DNA of 49,999 bases from an uncultured Pelagibacteraceae bacterium (GTDB lineage Bacteria > Pseudomonadota > Alphaproteobacteria > Pelagibacterales > Pelagibacteraceae): assembly GCA_902604545.1 (NCBI GenBank), contig CACKZG010000003.1, forward strand, positions 1 to 49,999, written 5' to 3'. A program made the position numbers and the translations under genes. Positions 24,955 through 32,184 of this stretch are shown here, piece after piece (position 1 is the stretch's first letter; each line of letters opens with the position of its first letter). The notes beneath the pieces are model-generated. The model had not been told where the DNA came from. It did not search any database and worked only from the letters and a program-made list of their open reading frames with translations.

Positions 24955-25518
24955 ATGAAAAACAATTCAATGGTAATAATTGGGTGTATTGTGTTGGCAA
25001 TTATTATTTGGTCAATTCCGCTTTATAAATTACCCTTTGAAATGCCAATGATGCTTTTTGCATCAATAAAAGTATTTAGTGTTCTAATCCTCATAATAGT
25101 TGGATTGATGTATTTTCTTAATTCGTTAAATATTAAAGATGAGAAAAAAAAGGTAAAAGCATCCTCAAAATTAAAAAATAATAAAACCAATAAAACATCC
25201 TCAAATTTTATAGAAATAGTTTGGAATGGAAAAGAAACAATGTCCAAAACATTTTGGTTATATTGTATTCTGATAACTGGAATTGTAAGTCTAATTACAG
25301 GTATGCTTTCACCTCTAATTGGAAATTATTTATTTATAGTTCCAATGGTAGTTATTTTTTGGTCAAATATTGGATTATGGAATAGCAGTTCTAATTATAA
25401 AGCCAAACAATTAAATAAAAAAAAATCATATGGATGGGCAACAGCTGCAAAATTTTATGTGGTATTGAGTTTTATATACACATTGAGTCAGGCTGGTTTT
25501 ATTATTAGAGATTATTAA
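24955..25518 (+). CDS. Membrane protein of unknown function
   Basis: Protein of 187 residues with two N-terminal hydrophobic segments (about 6-22 and 31-51). A lysine-rich linker follows (about 56-80), then further segments at about 95-115, 120-140 and 162-180. The stretch FWSNIGLWNSSSNYKAKQL...YGWATAAKF recalls a W-x-S-x-x-x-Y...W-x-x-AK pattern seen in uncharacterised proteobacterial membrane proteins, but I cannot name the family. It is the only gene in cassette 3 and its ATG follows a TATATT by six bases. The message would be antisense to any read-through from tRNA-Thr. Confidence 0.7.
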   Translation: MKNNSMVIIGCIVLAIIIWSIPLYKLPFEMPMMLFASIKVFSVLILIIVGLMYFLNSLNIKDEKKKVKASSKLKNNKTNKTSSNFIEIVWNGKETMSKTFWLYCILITGIVSLITGMLSPLIGNYLFIVPMVVIFWSNIGLWNSSSNYKAKQLNKKKSYGWATAAKFYVVLSFIYTLSQAGFIIRDY

Positions 25519-25550
25519 GTTTAATGACTACTTGATTGGTCTACAAAAGT

Positions 25551-25568
25551 GGTAGCACTATGGTAACA
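25551..25568 (+). repeat. Right paired GGTARCA repeats of cassette 3
   Basis: GGTAGCACTATGGTAACA has units 11 bases apart and is followed shortly by TTGCTACC, a further inverted unit. It lies four bases after CTTGATTGGTCTACAAA, which is also found at the right end of cassette 1. Confidence 0.7.
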
Positions 25569-25636
25569 CTTATTGCTACCAATTTATAAAATTTTTAATT
25601 TTGCAAAAATAGATAACGTTGATTTTACTAAGGAAG

Positions 25637-25712
25637 TGGTGCCCCCGCACGGATTCGAACCGCGGACCTATTGATTACAAATCAATTGCTCTACCAGCTG
25701 AGCTACAAGGGC
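25637..25712 (-). tRNA. tRNA-Thr(TGT)
   Basis: Intact 76-base tRNA with encoded CCA on the minus strand. The acceptor stem GCCCTTG pairs with CGGGGGC (two G-U pairs). The D arm holds AGCTCAGCTGGTAGAGC, the anticodon loop TTTGTAA presents TGT, and the T arm holds CGCGG-TTCGAAT-CCGTG. It is the attachment gene for the cassettes to its left, which follow its 3' end. Confidence 0.96.
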
Positions 25713-25812
25713 ATTTGTATTGAAGAAGTTTTTAATGTTAAAAGTTTAATAAATCAATGTTAAAATAGTTATTCTATTTTCAAAGAAAGTTTATTGTTTA
25801 TAGTTTTGTATC

Positions 25813-25841
25813 TTGTTGTATACCATTAATTTGTTTAGATA
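25813..25841 (+). promoter_or_regulatory. Candidate promoter of the GT4 glycosyltransferase gene
   Basis: TTGTTG (25813-25818) and TAGATA (25836-25841) are 17 bases apart, and the ATG at 25848 comes six bases after the -10 box. This is another case of a -10 box placed for a leaderless message. The rest of the stretch 25713-25847 shows no feature I can support. Confidence 0.4.
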
Positions 25842-25847
25842 ACTGAA

Positions 25848-26951
25848 ATGCGTATTGCTTATTTATTTAATTCCTCAACTCCATCTTCAAATCCATCTAG
25901 TATTCAAGTTGTAAACACTTGTAGCGCGCTTTCCCAACTATCTAATTCTGTTAAGTTAATAGTCCCAAATACAGGACAGAATTTTTCTCTGACAAAATTT
26001 TATGGGATTAATAAATCACCAAAATTAATTAAATTGAAATATTTTAATAAATTTCCAATTGGTATTAGTTATTATTTATTCTCTTTTTTTTCTATAACTT
26101 ATGCTATTTTTGATAAAACAGAACTCTATATAACAAGAAATATTTTTAATCTTATCTTATTAAACATTCTAAAAAAAAAAGTAATAATCGAAATTCATCA
26201 TGATTTTAATTATGAAGGTAGAATAGTTAAATTTTTCTGTAAATATACCAATCTATTTGATAAAAAAAATATTGTTAAAATTGTAGCAATTACAAACGCT
26301 GTTAAAAAATATCTTGTTAAAAATTTTAGAGTTGATGCAAAAAAAATAGAAGTAATTTCTAGCGCATCATCTTTAAAATTTAAATTTAGCAACCTGAAGA
26401 AAAAAAATTTTTATAACATTGGTTATTTTGGAAGTTTAGATACCAGCAAAGGTATAAATTTTATTATTAAATTAGCAAATAAAGATAAAGTTAATAAATA
26501 TTATATCTATGGAGGTAGTCAACAAGATGTATCTAAATTAAAAAAAAGAAAAATTCCAAATAATTTAAAAATTAACCAGAGTGTTCAGTATGGAAGACTT
26601 AAACCTATTATCTCAAAAATGGATATCTTATTAATGCCATCAAATACAAAAAAAATTAGATCTATAGGTAAAATTGGTAATATTGTAAAATTTACATCAC
26701 CTTTAAAATTATTTGATTATTTAGCGTCTGGAAAATTAATTATAACTAGCAACGTAAGAGTTTTTAAAGAAATTTTAACAGATGGAAAAAATTGTTTAGT
26801 AGTAAATAATTTTAATATCAATAACTGGATAAAAAAAATTAATAAAGTCAAAATTGAAATATCAAAACATAATAAAATTAAAAAAAATGCTTTTAATTTT
26901 TCAAAAGAGTACACGTATTTAAAAAGAGCAAAAAAAATATTAGATTTTTAA
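25848..26951 (+). CDS. GT4-family (group 1) glycosyltransferase
   Basis: GT-B fold transferase of 367 residues. The N-terminal half starts MRIAYLFNSSTPSSNPSSIQVVNTCSAL, with an acceptor-side loop. The linker segment VVAITNAVKKYLVKNF (about 147-162) follows. The C-terminal donor domain shows NIGYFGSLDTSKGINFIIKLA (about 190-210), MDILLMPSNTKK and the sugar-binding SPLKLFDYLASGKLIITSN (about 283-301), where Lys-Leu-Phe-Asp replaces the common KxxE pattern. It probably adds a sugar to the surface glycan built by this region. It stands alone and converges on rlmB. Confidence 0.85.
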   Translation: MRIAYLFNSSTPSSNPSSIQVVNTCSALSQLSNSVKLIVPNTGQNFSLTKFYGINKSPKLIKLKYFNKFPIGISYYLFSFFSITYAIFDKTELYITRNIFNLILLNILKKKVIIEIHHDFNYEGRIVKFFCKYTNLFDKKNIVKIVAITNAVKKYLVKNFRVDAKKIEVISSASSLKFKFSNLKKKNFYNIGYFGSLDTSKGINFIIKLANKDKVNKYYIYGGSQQDVSKLKKRKIPNNLKINQSVQYGRLKPIISKMDILLMPSNTKKIRSIGKIGNIVKFTSPLKLFDYLASGKLIITSNVRVFKEILTDGKNCLVVNNFNINNWIKKINKVKIEISKHNKIKKNAFNFSKEYTYLKRAKKILDF

Positions 26952-26976
26952 ATTAAATTCTATAAAGCTTTACAGC

Positions 26977-27726
26977 TCATCTACTAATTATTTTTTTTAA
27001 ATAACTTAAATGATGAAAAACTATAGCAGCACTATTAGATATATTTAGACTTTCAATTTTTTTGTTTATATCTATTTTAACAAAAAAATCTGCATATTTT
27101 CCCGTATGCTCTCTCATTCCAAAGCCTTCAGAACCAAAGAGAAGAACATTTTTCCCCTCCCATTTAATTTCAGTAAAGTTTTTTTCACCTCTTGCATCAA
27201 AACCGTAAACCCAAAAATTTTTTTCTTTTAAGTTTTTAAGTGTTGAGTTAATATTAGATACTTGAAAAATATTTAAATGCTCCATACAACCACTTGCAGA
27301 TTTATATAAAAGTTTACTTTCTTTTGGAAATTGTCTTTCTTTTATAATTAATCCATCTATGTTAAAAGATGAAGCACTTCTAATTAACGAACCAATATTT
27401 CTTGGATCTGTTACTTCATCTAAACAAACAAGTGTACAATTCTTTTTTTCTTTTATAAATTCCTTTAATTTAGGTTGGTTCAAGTGTTCGATTTCGGCAA
27501 TGTAACCACCATGCATTAATTGTTCTTTTGAAGTGTATTTATCTAATTCCTTTTTAGATTTAAAATAAACCTTAACGTCTTCTAAAACATTTTTTTTTGG
27601 ATTTTTTCTGTGAATATTTTTTTTTGCATCTTCTGTCAAAAATACTCTTAAAACTTTTCGGTTTGGGTTTCTAAGAGCCTCTATTACAGCGTGTTGACCA
27701 GCAATAAAAAAAGATGATTTGTTCAT
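26977..27726 (-). CDS. rlmB: TrmH/SpoU-family 23S rRNA 2'-O-methyltransferase
   Basis: SPOUT methyltransferase of 249 residues. The N-terminal substrate-binding domain reads FIAGQHAVIEALRNPNRKVLRVFLT. The C-terminal knot shows motif 1 LDEVTDPRNIGSLIRSA (about 101-117), motif 2 LLFGSEGFGMRE (about 190-201) and motif 3 IESLNISNSAAIVFHHL (about 222-238). RlmB methylates G2251 of 23S rRNA; a related tRNA methyltransferase cannot be fully excluded by eye. It begins 128 bases from tRNA-Tyr on the opposite strand. Confidence 0.85.
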   Translation of the reverse strand: MNKSSFFIAGQHAVIEALRNPNRKVLRVFLTEDAKKNIHRKNPKKNVLEDVKVYFKSKKELDKYTSKEQLMHGGYIAEIEHLNQPKLKEFIKEKKNCTLVCLDEVTDPRNIGSLIRSASSFNIDGLIIKERQFPKESKLLYKSASGCMEHLNIFQVSNINSTLKNLKEKNFWVYGFDARGEKNFTEIKWEGKNVLLFGSEGFGMREHTGKYADFFVKIDINKKIESLNISNSAAIVFHHLSYLKKIISR

Positions 27727-27780
27727 AATTTTAAGAGACTTTTACACGTTTTTTTGAATATTTTCCTATTAAATCACGTG

Positions 27781-27808
27781 TTGCATTTGAACAAATAAAA
27801 TATATAAA
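27781..27808 (+). promoter_or_regulatory. Candidate promoter of the tRNA-Tyr/tRNA-Gly/tuf operon
   Basis: TTGCAT (27781-27786) and TATAAA (27803-27808) are 16 bases apart, about 46 bases before tRNA-Tyr. It is the best promoter-like match in the divergent space between rlmB and tRNA-Tyr. Confidence 0.45.
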
Positions 27809-27854
27809 ACCCATGTTGTTTAAAGCTTTATTGAACAGGGGACACTTCCCCATG

Positions 27855-27940
27855 GGAGGGGTTCCAGAGCGGTCAAATGGGGCGGGCTGTAAACCCGTTG
27901 ACTTCGGTCTTCGAAAGTTCGAATCTTTCCCCCTCCACCA
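27855..27940 (+). tRNA. tRNA-Tyr(GTA)
   Basis: Class II tRNA of 86 bases with encoded CCA. The acceptor GGAGGGG pairs with CCCCTCC, the anticodon loop CTGTAAA presents GTA, a long variable arm (TTGACTTCGGTCTTCGAA region) follows, and the T loop has GTTCGAATC. It is upstream of tRNA-Gly and tuf, as in many proteobacteria. Confidence 0.96.
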
Positions 27941-27984
27941 TTCAATAAATTTTAGGTAACGTGGAGTGTTACTCTTGGGGTTGT

Positions 27985-28058
27985 GCGGGTGTAGTTCAAT
28001 GGTAGAACGCTAGCCTTCCAAGCTGGATGTAAGGGTTCGATTCCCTTTACCCGCTCCA
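27985..28058 (+). tRNA. tRNA-Gly(TCC)
   Basis: A 74-base tRNA with encoded CCA. The acceptor GCGGGTG pairs with TACCCGC. The anticodon loop CTTCCAA presents TCC. The T arm has GGGTTCGATTCCC. It lies 47 bases before tuf, so the tRNAs and tuf are likely one transcript cut by tRNA processing. Confidence 0.96.
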
Positions 28059-28105
28059 AGAAATTAAAATTAGAAGAAACAAAAAAAAACTGAGGTAAAA
28101 ACGTA

Positions 28106-29296
28106 ATGTCAAAAGAAAAATTTGTAAGAAATAAACCCCACTGTAACATTGGGACTATTGGTCATGTCGACCATGGTAAAACAACTCTTACTGCTGCGAT
28201 TACAAATGTATTAGCACAAGCTGGCGGCGGAACTGCAGTTGCTTATGATCAGATTGATAAAGCACCTGAAGAAAAAGAAAGAGGTATAACTATTTCAACA
28301 GCACACGTTGAGTATGAAACTGAAAAAAGACACTATGCTCACGTAGATTGCCCTGGTCACGCTGACTATGTTAAAAACATGATCACTGGTGCTGCACAAA
28401 TGGATGGAGCAATTTTAGTTGTTAACGCAGCTGACGGCCCAATGCCACAAACAAGAGAGCACATTCTTTTAGGAAGACAAGTTGGTATTCCTGCAATTGT
28501 TGTTTATTTAAATAAAGTAGATCAAGTTGATGATAAAGAAATGATTGAACTTGTTGAAGAAGAAATTAGAGAACTTTTAACTTCATATAAATACCCAGGT
28601 GATAAAACACCAATTGTTAAAGGTTCCGCTTTAGCAGCAGTAGAGGGTAGAGATGATGAAATTGGAAAAAATTCAATTTTAGAATTAATGAAAGCTGTTG
28701 ACGAACATATTCCACAACCAGCTAGAGAAGTTGATAAACCGTTCTTGATGCCAATTGAAGACGTGTTCTCAATTTCTGGAAGAGGAACAGTTGCAACTGG
28801 TAGAGTTGAGTCAGGTGTAATTAAGACTGGAGAAGAAGTTGAAATAGTTGGTATTAAAGAAACTAAAAAATCAGTTTGTACTGGAGTTGAAATGTTTAGA
28901 AAACTTTTAGACTCTGGTGAAGCTGGTGATAACGTTGGAATTTTATTGAGAGGTATTGAAAGAACTGATATTGAAAGAGGCCAAGTTCTTTGTAAACCTG
29001 GTTCAATTACTCCACACACTAAATTTGAAGCTCAAGCGTATGTACTTAAAAAAGATGAAGGTGGAAGACATACTCCATTTTTTACTAAGTACAGACCACA
29101 GTTTTATTTTAGAACAACAGACGTTACAGGTGAAGTAGAATTACCAGCTGGTACTGAAATGGTTATGCCAGGTGATGATGCTAAATTTACTGTTAAACTA
29201 ATTACACCAATTGCTATGGCAGAGAAATTAAATTTTGCTATTAGGGAAGGTGGAAGAACTGTTGGAGCAGGAGTAGTAACTAAAATTATAGAGTAA
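28106..29296 (+). CDS. tuf: Elongation factor Tu
   Basis: GTPase of 396 residues that delivers aminoacyl-tRNA to the ribosome. G motifs are visible: GHVDHGKT (about 19-26), DCPGHADY (about 81-88) and NKVD (about 136-139). The switch I region [15 protein letters not shown] and the C-terminal [13 protein letters not shown] are standard. A short AGGT lies before the start. Only this copy is seen; the usual site after fusA has none. Its stop codon TAA is the loop of a perfect 8-bp hairpin that leads into tRNA-Trp. Confidence 0.98.
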   Translation: MSKEKFVRNKPHCNIGTIGHVDHGKTTLTAAITNVLAQAGGGTAVAYDQIDKAPEEKERGITISTAHVEYETEKRHYAHVDCPGHADYVKNMITGAAQMDGAILVVNAADGPMPQTREHILLGRQVGIPAIVVYLNKVDQVDDKEMIELVEEEIRELLTSYKYPGDKTPIVKGSALAAVEGRDDEIGKNSILELMKAVDEHIPQPAREVDKPFLMPIEDVFSISGRGTVATGRVESGVIKTGEEVEIVGIKETKKSVCTGVEMFRKLLDSGEAGDNVGILLRGIERTDIERGQVLCKPGSITPHTKFEAQAYVLKKDEGGRHTPFFTKYRPQFYFRTTDVTGEVELPAGTEMVMPGDDAKFTVKLITPIAMAEKLNFAIREGGRTVGAGVVTKIIE

Positions 29297-29304
29297 CTCT
29301 ATAA
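29286..29304 (+). terminator. Hairpin around the tuf stop codon
   Basis: TTATAGAG, then TAA, then CTCTATAA: a perfect 8-bp stem whose three-base loop is the tuf stop codon itself, ending two bases before tRNA-Trp. No U-tract follows, so it is more likely an RNA-processing or partial-attenuation element than a strong terminator. Confidence 0.4.
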
Positions 29305-29306
29305 AT

Positions 29307-29382
29307 AGGAGTGTAGCTCAATTGGTAGAGCGCCGGTCTCCAAAACCGGAGGCTGAGGGTTCGAGTCCCTCCGCTCCTGCCA
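29307..29382 (+). tRNA. tRNA-Trp(CCA)
   Basis: A 76-base tRNA with encoded CCA. The acceptor AGGAGTG pairs with CGCTCCT, the D arm is AGCTCAATTGGTAGAGC, the anticodon loop CTCCAAA presents CCA, and the T arm has GGGTTCGAGTCCC. The order tuf-tRNA-Trp-secE-nusG is the classic bacterial one. secE begins 16 bases later. Confidence 0.97.
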
Positions 29383-29398
29383 ATTTGAGCTAAAAATT

Positions 29399-29590
29399 AT
29401 GAAGAACCCGATTAAATTTATACAGGAAGTAAAACAAGAGGCTTTTAAAGTTACTTGGCCTACTTGGAAAGAAACTTTGCAAGGTGCTTTAATGGTATTT
29501 GCAATGGCAGTTATTATGTCTTTATTTTTTCTTCTCTTAGATCAAGTTTTGAAATTTTTCTTAGAACTTTTACTTAAAGTGAGTATATGA
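29399..29590 (+). CDS. secE: Preprotein translocase subunit SecE
   Basis: Small SecYEG subunit of 63 residues, the short form common in alphaproteobacteria, with a single membrane helix (about 30-53). The conserved amphipathic part NPIKFIQEVKQEAFKVTWPTWKE precedes it. It holds SecY together during protein export. It overlaps nusG by four bases, and the preceding tRNA-Trp is 16 bases away. Confidence 0.95.
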   Translation: MKNPIKFIQEVKQEAFKVTWPTWKETLQGALMVFAMAVIMSLFFLLLDQVLKFFLELLLKVSI

Positions 29591-30120
29591 TGAAAAATTG
29601 GTACATAGTTCAGTCTCATTCTAGCTTTGAAAATAAAGTAGCCTCTTTAATAAAGGAAGAGGCAGATAAAGCCAAAATTGCTGATAAGTTTGAGGAAATT
29701 ATTGTTCCAACTCACGATGTGACAGAAGTTAAAAGAGGAAAAAGAATTCAAAGAAAAAAGAAATATTTTCCTGGATATGTATTAATAAAGAGTGAGATGG
29801 ATAATAATATTTACCATATGATCAAAGGAATAAAAAGAGTGAGTGGTTTCCTTGGATCAAAGGGTATCCCAGTTCCAGTTTCTGATAAAGAAGTTGAGAA
29901 AATTTTAGGTCAAATTAAAGATGGTGTGGCTCAGCCAAAATCTGGTATAGATTACAGCGTTGGTGAAAAAGTTCAGGTTGTTGATGGACCATTTGCATCA
30001 TTTAATGGAATGATTGAAGAAATTGATGAAGAAAAAGCTAGACTTAAGGTTTCAGTTTCTATATTTGGTCGTCCAACACCAGTAGATTTAGAATATAACC
30101 AAGTTGAGAAAGTAAGTTAA
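29587..30120 (+). CDS. nusG: Transcription termination/antitermination protein NusG
   Basis: Protein of 177 residues that binds RNA polymerase and couples it with the ribosome or Rho. The NGN domain starts [16 protein letters not shown] and includes [11 protein letters not shown] (about 56-70). The KOW domain carries [21 protein letters not shown] (about 124-145). It overlaps secE by four bases and shares one base with rplK, indicating a single operon. Confidence 0.97.
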   Translation: MMKNWYIVQSHSSFENKVASLIKEEADKAKIADKFEEIIVPTHDVTEVKRGKRIQRKKKYFPGYVLIKSEMDNNIYHMIKGIKRVSGFLGSKGIPVPVSDKEVEKILGQIKDGVAQPKSGIDYSVGEKVQVVDGPFASFNGMIEEIDEEKARLKVSVSIFGRPTPVDLEYNQVEKVS

Positions 30121-30545
30121 TGGCAAAAGAGATTAGTGGATTTATAAAATTACAAATTAAAGGTGGACAAGCAAATCCTGCTCCTCCTGTTGGTCCAGCA
30201 TTAGGTCAACGTGGAGTGAATATAATGGAATTTTGTAAAGCATTTAATGATAAAACAAAATCTATGGCAGGAAAACCTGTCCCAGTTGAAATTACTGTTT
30301 ACAAAGATAAAAAATTTGATTTTAAAATTAAATCACCACCTGCATCGTTCTTTATTAAAGAAGCTGTAAAATTAAAAGGTGGATCAAAAGAACCAGGAAG
30401 AAATATTGTAGCTTCAATTTCAAAAAAGCAATTAGAGGATATTGCTAAAGAAAAAATGAATGATTTAAATGCTCACGATATAAATGAAGCAGTAAAAATA
30501 ATTGCAGGTTCAGCTAGATCAATGGGAATAGAGGTAAAAGAATAA
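30120..30545 (+). CDS. rplK: 50S ribosomal protein L11
   Basis: Protein of 141 residues and normal length. [37 protein letters not shown] is the conserved N-terminal domain that contacts release and elongation factors. [15 protein letters not shown] and the C-terminal rRNA-binding domain follow. L11 forms part of the GTPase-associated centre with L10 and L7/L12, whose genes lie just downstream. It shares one base with both neighbours (TAATG). Confidence 0.98.
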   Translation: MAKEISGFIKLQIKGGQANPAPPVGPALGQRGVNIMEFCKAFNDKTKSMAGKPVPVEITVYKDKKFDFKIKSPPASFFIKEAVKLKGGSKEPGRNIVASISKKQLEDIAKEKMNDLNAHDINEAVKIIAGSARSMGIEVKE

Positions 30546-31234
30546 TGGCTTCAAAAAGATATAAAAAATTACCAGAAAAAACCAAAGATTTAAATGCAGA
30601 GTCTATTGAAAAATTATTCACTGAACTTAAAAAAAACTGTACAACAAAATTTGATGAGTCGTTAGATTTAAGTTTTCAAATAAATAATAAGCAAAAAAAA
30701 GGTGAAGTTAACATTAGAACAGTAGTAAATCTACCTGGAGGAACAGGTAAGAAAGTTAAAGTTGCAGTTGTTTGTGAAGAAAATAAAATACAAGAAGCAA
30801 AAGATGCAGGTGCCGATATTGTTGGTGGAGATGAATTTGTAGAACAAATTAAAAGTGGAGATTTAAATTTTGAAAAATTAATTTGTACGCCAGGAATGAT
30901 GATTAAACTTTCAAAACTAGGAAAAGTATTAGGTCCAAAAGGATTAATGCCAAATCCAAAACTTGGATCAGTATCTGAAAATATTATAGAAGCAGTAACA
31001 AATGCTAAATCAGGACAAGTAGAAATTAGAAATGATAAAGATGGAAACATTGGAGTAAGTATTGGAAAAAAATCTTTTAGTGACGATCAATTATTAAAAA
31101 ATTATAATGCAATATTAGATGCACTGGAAAAGGAAAAGTCAAACAACACACTCAAAGGTGATTTGATTAAAGGTGTGTTTGCAACTTCTACAATGGGTGT
31201 TTCTTACAAAGTTAAATTAGGAAAGTCGATATAG
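30545..31234 (+). CDS. rplA: 50S ribosomal protein L1
   Basis: Protein of 229 residues that forms the mobile L1 stalk near the E site. TVNLPGGTGKKVKVAV-like (VVNLPGGTGKKVKVAVVC, about 61-78), GADIVGGDEFVEQI, and PGMMIKLSKLGKVLGPKGLMPNPKLG (about 119-144) are all standard. In E. coli L1 represses its own operon by binding an mRNA copy of its rRNA site; no such leader can be placed here because rplK runs straight into rplA. It starts on the last base of rplK. Confidence 0.98.
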   Translation: MASKRYKKLPEKTKDLNAESIEKLFTELKKNCTTKFDESLDLSFQINNKQKKGEVNIRTVVNLPGGTGKKVKVAVVCEENKIQEAKDAGADIVGGDEFVEQIKSGDLNFEKLICTPGMMIKLSKLGKVLGPKGLMPNPKLGSVSENIIEAVTNAKSGQVEIRNDKDGNIGVSIGKKSFSDDQLLKNYNAILDALEKEKSNNTLKGDLIKGVFATSTMGVSYKVKLGKSI

Positions 31235-31236
31235 TT

Positions 31237-31758
31237 ATGATGAACAAAGAACAAAAGAAAAATTATATTGAAGAAATGACTAGCAAGTTTGAGAATAGTA
31301 AAGCTGTTATGGTTACTCATTATCAAGGTTTAAACATGACTCAATTAGATGAATTGAGAGCAAAAATGAGAGAACATGGAATCATTTTCAAAATAACAAA
31401 AAACAGAATTACAAAATTAGCTTTAGAAAAAACAAAGTGTAAAGATTTATCAAATTTATTTTCTGGTCCTACAGCAGTTGCATTTGGAGAGGATGCTATA
31501 ATGTCTGCAAGGATTCTTTCAAAATTTGCAAAAGACAACGAAAACTTAAAATTAATTGGTGGAATTATGGATAACGAGGTCTTAGATCAGGCTGGCGTCC
31601 AAAATGTAGCAAGTTTACCTACATTAGATGAAGCAAGAGCCAATATTGTGGGTATTTTGAACGCTTCTGCATCTAAATTAATCAGTATTTTGCTTGCACA
31701 TTCAGAAAAAATGAGTAGTTTGTCGGCAGAAAATTCTGAAACACAACCTAAAGAGTAA
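31237..31758 (+). CDS. rplJ: 50S ribosomal protein L10
   Basis: Base of the L7/L12 stalk, 173 residues. [25 protein letters not shown] and [14 protein letters not shown] are typical of the N-terminal rRNA-binding domain, and the last ~40 residues form the helix that holds L7/L12 dimers. Two adjacent ATG codons (31237 and 31240) could serve as start. Only two bases separate it from rplA, so the long L10-binding leader known from E. coli is missing at this position. Confidence 0.97.
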   Translation: MMNKEQKKNYIEEMTSKFENSKAVMVTHYQGLNMTQLDELRAKMREHGIIFKITKNRITKLALEKTKCKDLSNLFSGPTAVAFGEDAIMSARILSKFAKDNENLKLIGGIMDNEVLDQAGVQNVASLPTLDEARANIVGILNASASKLISILLAHSEKMSSLSAENSETQPKE

Positions 31759-31763
31759 TACAT

Positions 31764-32129
31764 ATGCCTGACCTAAACAAAATTATAGAAGACTTATCAA
31801 GTTTGACTGTTGCAGAGGCAGCTGAACTTTCAAAACAATTAGAAGAAAAATGGGGTGTAACTCCAATGGCAGCAGCAGCTCCAGCAGCAGCAGGTGGTGC
31901 GGCTCCAGCAGAAGATAAAGATGATTTTACAATCATGCTAGTGTCTGCAGGTGATAAAAAAATTAACGTTATAAAAGAAGTAAGAGCAGCTACTTCATTA
32001 GGTTTAAAAGAAGCTAAAGATCTTGTAGAGGGAGCACCAAAAGAAGTAAAATCTGGTGTAAACAAAAAAGAAGCTGAGGAGATCAAAGCTAAGTTAGAAG
32101 CTGCTGGCGCTAAAGTAGAACTTAAATAA
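31764..32129 (+). CDS. rplL: 50S ribosomal protein L7/L12
   Basis: Acidic stalk protein of 121 residues. The N-terminal dimerisation part reads [28 protein letters not shown]. An Ala-rich hinge (about 33-52) follows. The C-terminal factor-binding domain contains [28 protein letters not shown] and ends [12 protein letters not shown]. It is followed by a 55-base gap with a hairpin before rpoB. Confidence 0.98.
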   Translation: MPDLNKIIEDLSSLTVAEAAELSKQLEEKWGVTPMAAAAPAAAGGAAPAEDKDDFTIMLVSAGDKKINVIKEVRAATSLGLKEAKDLVEGAPKEVKSGVNKKEAEEIKAKLEAAGAKVELK

Positions 32130-32147
32130 ATAAAATAGAAAGAATTC

Positions 32148-32175
32148 AAATACTGGTTATTTTTAATCAGTATTT
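32148..32175 (+). terminator. Hairpin between rplL and rpoB
   Basis: AAATACTGGTTA, loop TTTT, TAATCAGTATTT forms a 12-bp RNA stem with one G-U pair and a tetraloop. Only a short AT stretch follows, not a long U-run. Hairpins at this junction in other bacteria act as partial terminators or RNase III sites that lower rpoBC output relative to rplJL; the same role is inferred here. Confidence 0.55.
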
Positions 32176-32184
32176 TAAATATAG

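Larger units (their letters stand above)
24861..25683 (+). mobile_element. tRNA-Thr cassette 3 (membrane protein cargo)
   Basis: An 823-base unit lies between fragment B and the intact tRNA-Thr, carrying one plus-strand gene for a membrane protein. Both ends carry GGTARCACTATGGTARCA repeats. Because it is adjacent to the intact tRNA, it would be the latest insertion. The 3' half of the working tRNA was probably brought by this unit. No recombinase gene is present. Confidence 0.65.

Noticed and set aside
25588-25602. AAAATT-TTT-AATTTT hairpin as tRNA-Thr terminator
   Set aside because: It is AT-only and short, and common by chance in this composition; the similar stem in unit 2 is not clearly homologous.
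24184-25683. Three evenly oriented 47-base repeats that could suggest a CRISPR array
   Set aside because: The spacing is 630 and 823 bases, the repeats are the 3' half of a tRNA-Thr gene, and the gaps hold genes. There are no short spacers.
26963-26972. TAAAGCTTTA palindrome between the GT4 gene and rlmB as terminator
   Set aside because: It has a five-base arm with no loop and no U-run; too weak to call.
28522-29019. ORF of 165 codons on the minus strand
   Set aside because: It is a shadow of tuf; Ser/Pro-rich translation without a recognisable domain.
31748-32149. ORF of 133 codons on the minus strand
   Set aside because: It is fully antisense to rplL, and its Ala-rich composition mirrors the L7/L12 hinge.
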